From Lunularia cruciata (Eukaryota; Streptophyta; Marchantiopsida; Lunulariales; Lunulariaceae): 64,000 nt of DNA. Below the pieces are notes generated by a model. It worked only from the letters and a program-made list of their open reading frames with translations. It was not told the DNA's origin and searched no databases. Below are positions 56,641-64,000 of the stretch, in pieces (position 1 is the stretch's first letter; each line of letters opens with the position of its first letter). The translations under genes and the position numbers were made by a program. The stretch covers positions 45,857,493-45,921,492 of the forward strand of contig OX419759.1 in the NCBI GenBank assembly GCA_948567375.1, read 5' to 3'.

Positions 56641-59600
56641 ATTATTCTATCTTGATTGGTATGAATCATTCCAAACAATCATTTCAATTAGTGTGCTTTT
56701 GTGATTAACTCTTGTGAGAGTTGAATTGGTTGAACTAAGGCACGGGGCTTCGAAAGAAGGATTGTAGGATTGATACTTGACTAATTTATTACTTCTGTCT
56801 ACAACTATTTCCTTCGGAGGACAAAAGATATAAGAGTCCATGAAAGAAAATCTGGTTTTTAGAACATAACCACATGGTCGGTTCAAACTGCTGCCATGGA
56901 GCTATCATCGTTCACCTATTGTTTCCAAGATTGATAATTTTGTTAATTGTTGATTTATTAACTTAAGCTATTTAGGCATTTGTAATGCAATCTTTCAATT
57001 TTTTTGGTTAAGCTATTTGCAGAAAAATCTATCGTACTGAGTATCTATTTTACTATTTAATATGAAAACAATTTCAAAGCTTCATATGTGCAATAACCCA
57101 AGATAAATTCTTGAGTTAATTTCTTATAACACAAGATTGGTAGAATTTTCAACTTACTAAATATTTGCAGTTTACATTGACTACTTACATTTAAAGTAAC
57201 GTCTGAATTTTTTGGGTAGTTTACATCTTGTTCGAAGTCTTTTCTTAAATCAGAGAGAGGTCAAAAATATATTTTTAACTTGGAAGAGAGTTAAACATAT
57301 CGTTTTTCCAGGTTTCGTGAAGACACCATCACCTTACTAAACGTGGGAACAGTCGCCAGCTCTGAAGCACTTCGAGCCGAGGGCCTCGAGGTTGAGATGC
57401 TATGACTGATTGAAGGCTTGTCTCCAAAGTCTTTGAGATTAGTATCTGTTCCAATCTCTAGGATACCAAATCATATTTTGGATGTAGAGGAATCAATGAA
57501 ACAAGTGAATTTGTAGATATAATGGTGGTAAAATGCCTTCTTGTCTTTTGCAGTGCCTCTTTTGGGCAAGAATAGGAACAATAGAAGAGGTGATGAATTA
57601 TTCCCAGTATTGAACATGCATGATTGTGGAGGAAAAGGATTCTATATGAGTTTCGACTCTTCTTGTTTTCGTGCGCTATGGGAAAGACATCCACGCATTC
57701 AATGAGTTAGTCAGCTTTACAAATGTGCGAGTTATGGAGACAAACAAGCGAACAGGAAGTTCCCTTAACATTCATGTTAGTGAGGATGAAACACCTATAG
57801 TAACTCTGAGAAGAATACATGTAACTCTGAGAAGAATACATGTGGAGTGGAAAGACACTAGTGTGGAAAGGACAGTCTGAGAGTACATAACTCCGCAGAA
57901 AGACATGGCTGGCTAAAACTCGGAGATTAATGTGGAAATGACAGATAGGGAGTAAGAGCCAACAGTATTACTGATCAGCGAGGCTGATATATAAAATTCA
58001 CTCGGAAGAACTTCCGTATTTCCTCCCTTCTGTCTACAGTAGCAAAGGCATGTCACAATTGAGACCTTTTGTTTGTCAGTCTATATTTGCGAGTGAGCAG
58101 CCAACTTACGAACAAAGACAATTTCCGGAACTTAAGAACACAGCCTCGGAATATGTGACGCATGAACACATCAGATAGTGGGTGATGATTAAACTGATCA
58201 CATCAAGTTCTATAAAGGACTGTGGTTTCCAGCTGCATGGAAGAATAAAAGTCAAGATAGCATAAAGGGACAAGCCGAAAGTCATTGGAATCATAAAGTT
58301 TCTTGCTTTCATCCTTTGGAATGGGCATCTAGATTGAGTTCTGAGGTGGATTCAGTCTCATCCCGTTCAGAAGGAAGCAGACATGAGATAATTCGCACTC
58401 ATTAAGTTCACTTTTTGATAAAGAAAATGTGGGTCATATTGTTTCCCAAGAGGTTACAATATCAAAAACTAACCTCATCTGCCAGATCAAGAGTAGAGGA
58501 TGACCACCAAGAGTGTAGATTATAGTGTGGATTCCGACTGGAGACTGTGACGACAGTGAGACAACTATCTCACGTCCAGAGTGGGAACAACCAAACTCTC
58601 TTGAAGGTTTGCCTTTAAAGCAACTTTACAGCAGGTGCGTTTGCCATATTGCAGTTTGGACTCAAAGGCACTGCCAAACGCCTTCGACAAAGAAGACGTT
58701 TGCACCTTCCAAAAGGAAGAACCAATACTTTCGCTTCAGGCCTCTGAAATCCAAAACATATGTTTCCTTCCATTGTAAACATGGACCTGACCACGTTTAG
58801 ATGATAGTATCAATCATGATAGAAGAATAGTACTTTCACGAATAAAATACTGCAATGGTGAATCCAGAAAACAGTCGAATATGGGAACTGCACAATAATT
58901 GAAGGACTGAACCCGATGACTAGGTCACTCCTACCGAATCTCGGCAATGCAGATAGATAGAGCTTCCAAAACGACAGAAGAAAGTGAAAATAGTAACTAT
59001 CTATTCTTTACCAGACATATACTTCCTTCCATATTGTCTTCTAGAATGAGAATAGTGCGGACACAATGAGGTCTACGAGGAACAGTATTCACCAACTCCG
59101 ATATGAACCGCAGATAAGAAGAAAGCCAACAAGAAGTCATCGCATGTGTTTTCATTGTAAACTTTCAAGGTAGTATGTCTGTTTCCAGCAAGAGCGTTTT
59201 GCAGTGAGGTAGTCAAAGAAAAGCAAGACATGCACGCTTTCCAGTTGATTGGTTTCAACAGTGCGAGATATAGCGCATGGTGGTTTGCATGTCATTTACT
59301 TAAGACCAGAAGTCTAGTTGGAAGGGAGCAGTGACAGGAATTGACTGTTTAAAGTTGGAATATTAGTAGGGATGAAGTAGTGGACATTCCGATTGGACTC
59401 AAGGTATGATGTAGATAAGAAAACCGCAAACAATCCCTAGAGCAGCTAGCGCCAACTTGAAGTTGGCGTTGGGCTTCAGGTGCAGGAGACTTCGAAGAAC
59501 TAAATCATCTTCGAAGATCCTTTCTCGGTCAATTGGAAGAAAACAAGACCAACAATTCCAGGGAAAGCATTCTTCGTCTTCAGGTTTAAGACTTATTAGA

Positions 59601-60524
59601 CCAAGAATCACGCCAACATAGTTGAGAATTTATCTCACGTGCTTTCAGTAAACAATTTAAGAAATAGGATGACCTTTCTGAAAGTCATTCAATGCTCTCC
59701 GTCGACTTCAATGAACTTCAATGCACGAATGATACAGCGGATTAATGTAAGGTCACTCAATGAGGAGGAGGAAGCTACTCTTTATCATTATAAGGAGTAG
59801 CCTCCTCGGACTTGGTACAAAAGAGATGAGCTTTTAGGTGACTCAGAAATCGTAGAAACTCATATTAATTCTTGAAGACTATGGCAGCATGAAATCCGTG
59901 TCACCTTCATTCCCAGTAATTTATCTATTAGGTCATTCACATGTAGTCTGCCATAGAAGAGAGAATCTGCACCTAGTAATGCCCGAATTGGGATCACATC
60001 CGTAACCTCCAAGACAGTTCGATCACCTGCATATTACTGTCTCGATTTCTGGTAAGAACTCTGATCCTGAGAATAGTTCGAACACACACCTTCCCCTTTT
60101 GACTGCTCTTTACTTTTTCCTCCTGTTGGTCATAGTTGGCAGAACGTTGAAGGGGTAATCATAGTAAGATTATGATGTGCAACAAACTCACCTAGCTAGC
60201 AACATAGCAATATATAGGTGTTCCAGAAATGGGGCAGAACAGGGAACTAATGTTTTGCAACCTCTGGACGAAATGCCTCTCTAGATTCTGCTGATTTCAA
60301 CCCATCGATCTCATCGATCCCTCACAACATGGATACAAGCTTGGAAGCTGAAACACTAAAGTTGTATTGATCTATGCTTGTCACCCGAGAACTTTGCCTG
60401 TTCAAAGATGTTACTCTAAAAGCTGAAAACAGTTCAGCATGCATGGTGCATTGGAATCTAGGCTAAACGCGGGTACACTTGAAATTGACTAATTCTTTCA
60501 GGTCAAACCACAACGAATGAGTAG
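56641..60524. other. No gene recognised
   Basis: Composition becomes balanced after about 57300. A plus-strand stretch at about 57312-57400 starts after a CCAG and stays open (REDTITLLNVGTVASSEALR), but I cannot link it to a family. The frame at 57671-57880 holds a 21-bp in-frame duplication (57801-57842, VTLRRIH twice). The frame at 58525-58800 has no domain. Confidence 0.4.
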
Positions 60525-60880
60525 ATGGCTTCGAGTAAGAGGCATCCAAACTAGCAGGTAAAATATATGATAACGATATAGTCACTTTAGCATGCAAAAT
60601 AGTTTGATACCACAGCTCCTGATGGTCGAGAATACATAGAGCTCTTCGTAGTCCCCAGAAGAACGTTTTAGGACCTGCTATATGGCGGGTGTCATGTCTT
60701 CGGTTAAGGGGCATCCAAACTAGCAGAAGAAATATATCGTAACAATATATTCACTTTAGCAAGCAAAGTAGTTTGATACCACAGCTTCTGAGCGTCCAGA
60801 ATACGTATAGCTCGTTACAGTCTCTAGAAGAAAGTTTAAGGGCCTGCTATATAGCGGAGAGACACCGAGATTTATGATCC
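60525..60880. repeat. Diverged tandem duplication, period about 169 bp
   Basis: Two units share GGCATCCAAACTAGCAG (60541 and 60710), TAGTTTGATACCACAGC and CCTGCTATAT in order, with many substitutions between them. Non-coding. Confidence 0.85.
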
Positions 60881-63800
60881 AAAGAAGCACTTAAATGCGC
60901 AGTATATAGGTATATGAGAGCAGAAGCCATTCGGGGAACGGGTGATCCAGAACTCATGAAATGCAAATGATCGGTAACCAAGAGGTACTTGTTGCACAAT
61001 GCTAGAATAGTGATAAATCCATAAAGTAGAACGCATCGAATGCAACCTGAAGCAAAGGCATAATTGCAACAAATTGAGAATAACATATATCTAAAGGACT
61101 AGTAAACAACTTGAAATCGATAACAGCTATGCAAACGAATGCGAGAAATACAAAACGTTATGTAATAGACCACCAGTAAGCAGTGCATGAACGACGAAAA
61201 TTAAAACGTAGGCTGGAGTCGGGTAGGAACACTGTAGACACGGGGAGGTCGAACCAGGAATCAGGCAAAGAGCGAAGGAAGAATAATAGGGAGTGAATTA
61301 GCTGGGAATGGAGGAGTGGAACAATGCGAGAGCTTATGGATGGTGTGGCATATCGAAGTGTAAGAGAGTAACGAGAGCGAGGTGAAAGAGGACAGGATAT
61401 AAAGTATATCGCAACAAGCGCTATGGATACTTGAGTCCTGAGACACTAAACAGCAAAGGGTAGCAGAAGGCGGCCATAGTAAACCTCCACGAAAACACAT
61501 GTAACTTCATCAGTGCCTCACGCAGTGCCGAAGTTTCTGAGCAAGTGTCAGTACGCCTTGTACCGAGTTTCTGCTCGAAAACTCATGAGTGCCAAGGCAA
61601 TGTAAATGCCAGTACATAGTTTACCAAGAGTCAGTACAAGTGCCAATTACAAGCAGTGATGTAAACCCGATATGGGTTTGAACTAGAACTGGATTGACAG
61701 TAAAGGCAACGAATAAATGAACAGGAGTGATGAGCAGGACTGCTGGCATACATGTGAAGAAGAGAAGAATGTTTGAATGCGGTGAAGAAAATGTGTGGAC
61801 GCAACGAAGGATGAATGTGGAATATGCAGAAAGAGAAGAATCCTCACAATACGTGAACATGATGGAAAAAATGTTTCAACGCACCAAAGAGTGGTATGAA
61901 ATGCATAAATGGAAGTATGGACGACGCTGACAATCTTCAACGACAACATGTGTGCGAGAAAGTGAGTAAAATTTGCCAATGATGCGAAGAGTTCTCGTAG
62001 AGGCCAGGTGCCTCCATTATTGACAAATCTGTCGATGATACAACAACAGAGTGTTGAGCATCATGATACCAGCACTACCCGTTGACTTATTCAGCGCCAT
62101 TGAGTGAAAGAAACTCAAAGTATAAGTGCATATTATGTACACATCAACTGTACCGACAGAAGTCAATATAAAAATTGACGACATAGTACATCGACCCTGT
62201 GATAACCCGGAGTGCATCAAAAATTTCATTCTTGTCCAGCGTGATAGTAGAGAAGCATATGGTCCTTACTTCGAGTCCTTCTGTTCATCCTTGCCGGACT
62301 TCATAAAGGTCTTCTGCAAAACATCAAGACGATGAACGCAATAAGCTGATGGTCAAGGAGGTGTGGGATGCTTCATCAGTAGCGACTTTCCTCTTGTATG
62401 ATACATTTAGTTTGGTACTAGGTATCCTTTTGTAGCACCATGGATTGGCCGGGGAAATGAAATGCGAGTTTCTACTCCGTTCTTCATGCCTCTTCTGATA
62501 TTTCTTCAGTGGCCAGGTTATACATTAACCAGTACGCTCTCTCCTCTTCAGGGGCTGAGAAGAATTCCAACGAGGATTTATAACTCCAGATAGATGAATA
62601 TCGTGAACTTACGAAGCGTTTGTGCCGGCTGGTTGGGGAGGGGGAGCAGGCCAGCGTCTGTGTATTCTATATTGCGACCAGAACTTCCGGTACTCTTATT
62701 TATATCCTCGACCATTCCCCATTCCTACCATTTTCCGGAACCAGAGTTCGATATCGAGCTAAAAGATCCCTATTGTAGAGTCGTCCCCACGGGCTTAGAT
62801 ATCAGTATTGTTGGAAACTTCAACACAAATAGAGCTACTGCCCCATTCTGTTGTGAACGTTATTTAATCGAGATACTGGTTAGACAAAGGGCATTACTAG
62901 TCGTTTGGCAATGGAGATGGTAAGTAACCTCTAAAAGCATCATGTAGAAGCGTAACTAAGTAAGCATTATCCCTCAGCTTCTTCTAAACTCGACCGTCTC
63001 TCAGTTGATACTTTCATTCGGAAAAGGAAGTGCAAAAATCTCAGTGCGATAATAATTATCAAGCACCCTCACGAACTGATGGGAGAGCTTTGACGACTGC
63101 TGCAGCTAAGGGCCGATATCTGCGCATTGAGTTGTAAGATGAGAGAGAACTGTCGCTCTATGAAACACAAGAAAGAAAGCCATGATAGAACAAATTAGGT
63201 CGGAAGTTTCACATGAAAGGTCTCTGTCACTTTCACTGGGCCCTTTTCACCATTAGGTCCAGCGTAATATTCAAACAGAAAGGTACTATTCCCACTTTGG
63301 ACTCTAGTAACCCTTTCACGCAGGCAAACACCTGATCGGCTCTATCAAAGACGTACACATCAAGAAGATAAGTTCTGCGGGCAAGTTCGTGGGAGAAGAA
63401 AGCTTATGAGCTAAGACTGGCCAAAATTGTGCAACAGAAAATAAAATATGGCAGTCAACGCATGCTGATTATGAGTTGTTTGAATGTAATATGTGTGTTT
63501 GAGCGATTGCCAACACTGAATCCTCACAGAAATGAGCAACTCTTAGATCTCGAATTCAAATGAGTCACTCCGCGGCATATCTCACAGGCGTAAGATGGAA
63601 TAACTCGTCGCAGTTGATCATTCCGAGACTCAAGTACCCTACTATTCAGCGGAAGCCCGAAGTGAGGACCACAAAAGTAGACATGAGGTCCTCTGACTTG
63701 ACCTAGTTAACTGGGAAAGAATAATTTCAACTCCATATCTTGCTTATGGACCCAGTGATCTTCGCAGACTGTGTGTCGGAAATCAGACTCACTTCTAGGA

Positions 63801-64000
63801 AGACAAACAGAGTTCGTCAAAGCACCACCAAAATCGCTATCATTACCGTCATTCACACACCATGCACAAGACTCCGAAGACGAAATAAAATCTCAAAACA
63901 ATGAAGAAATAAGGCGGACAAATTCAAATATATTAAAAGACCAGGGACTCCAGTTATGCTACCATGACGACGAAAAGAAGAAAGTTCTCGTGAAGATTGA
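60881..64000. other. No gene recognised
   Basis: Balanced composition, short frames only (for example 61727-61930 and 62594-62923 plus, 61683-61979 minus). None shows a known domain or forms a convincing splice chain. Confidence 0.4.

Noticed and set aside
1-64000. CRISPR arrays, bacterial operons, rRNA or tRNA genes
   Set aside because: No regularly spaced direct repeats with spacers, no ribosome-binding-site/operon layout, and no cloverleaf I could fold with confidence. The initiator-Met matches at 2037 and 7224 are primer-binding sites.

Overview
The window reads as nuclear DNA of a land plant with swimming sperm (a bryophyte, lycophyte or fern; a bryophyte is my guess). Two intact host genes support this, both on the minus strand. 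One is a plant-type BAG co-chaperone (ubiquitin-like plus BAG domain, 4 coding exons, 31555-33907). The other is an 11-exon homologue of DNAAF11/LRRC6, an axonemal dynein assembly factor (49233-53536) that flowering plants, lacking flagella, do not keep. I found no other convincing host gene. Most other short ORFs are shadows or chance frames.

The left third (1-21020) is a nest of Ty3/gypsy LTR retrotransposons. A very young element, C (1674-6311, plus strand, 363-bp LTRs differing at 3 sites, target duplication GGAAA), sits inside the gag of element A (minus strand, from before position 1 to 7975). A abuts element B (plus strand, about 7976-13106), whose pol ends in a PHD finger; a solo LTR of the A family (11927-12662, target duplication GATTT) is also inserted in B. 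B abuts C2 (13107-21020), an old decayed relative of C, which carries a 2.9-kb unknown insert and a solo C-type LTR (17949-18423, target duplication TAAGG). The apparent order of insertion is C2, then B, then A and the A solo LTR, then C.

The middle (21021-43600) holds AT-rich DNA, a dead non-LTR element (E, 27790-30240) with a C-terminal zinc-finger/endonuclease-like region, the BAG gene with a GC-rich upstream region, a cluster of E-type 3' tails, a second E copy (E2, minus), and remnants A2 and C3 on the minus strand. C3 is joined to a C-type LTR in the opposite orientation.

The right part (43600-64000) holds a perfect 163-bp tandem duplication, the DNAAF11 gene with an E-type 3' fragment (E4) in intron 6, a third E copy (E3), and long stretches where I see no gene.

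The most interesting signals are: (1) a textbook -1 frameshift site (GGGAAAC, 6-nt spacer, 10-bp hairpin) in the gag/pol overlap of C; (2) perfect heat-shock elements just upstream of the TATA box in the C-family LTR; (3) loss of most of the integrase from the youngest C copy while its chromodomain is kept; (4) a PHD finger at the end of B pol; (5) two tandem, related small ORFs in the leader of A; (6) paired hairpins, one with a compensatory change, in the 3' tail shared by E copies.
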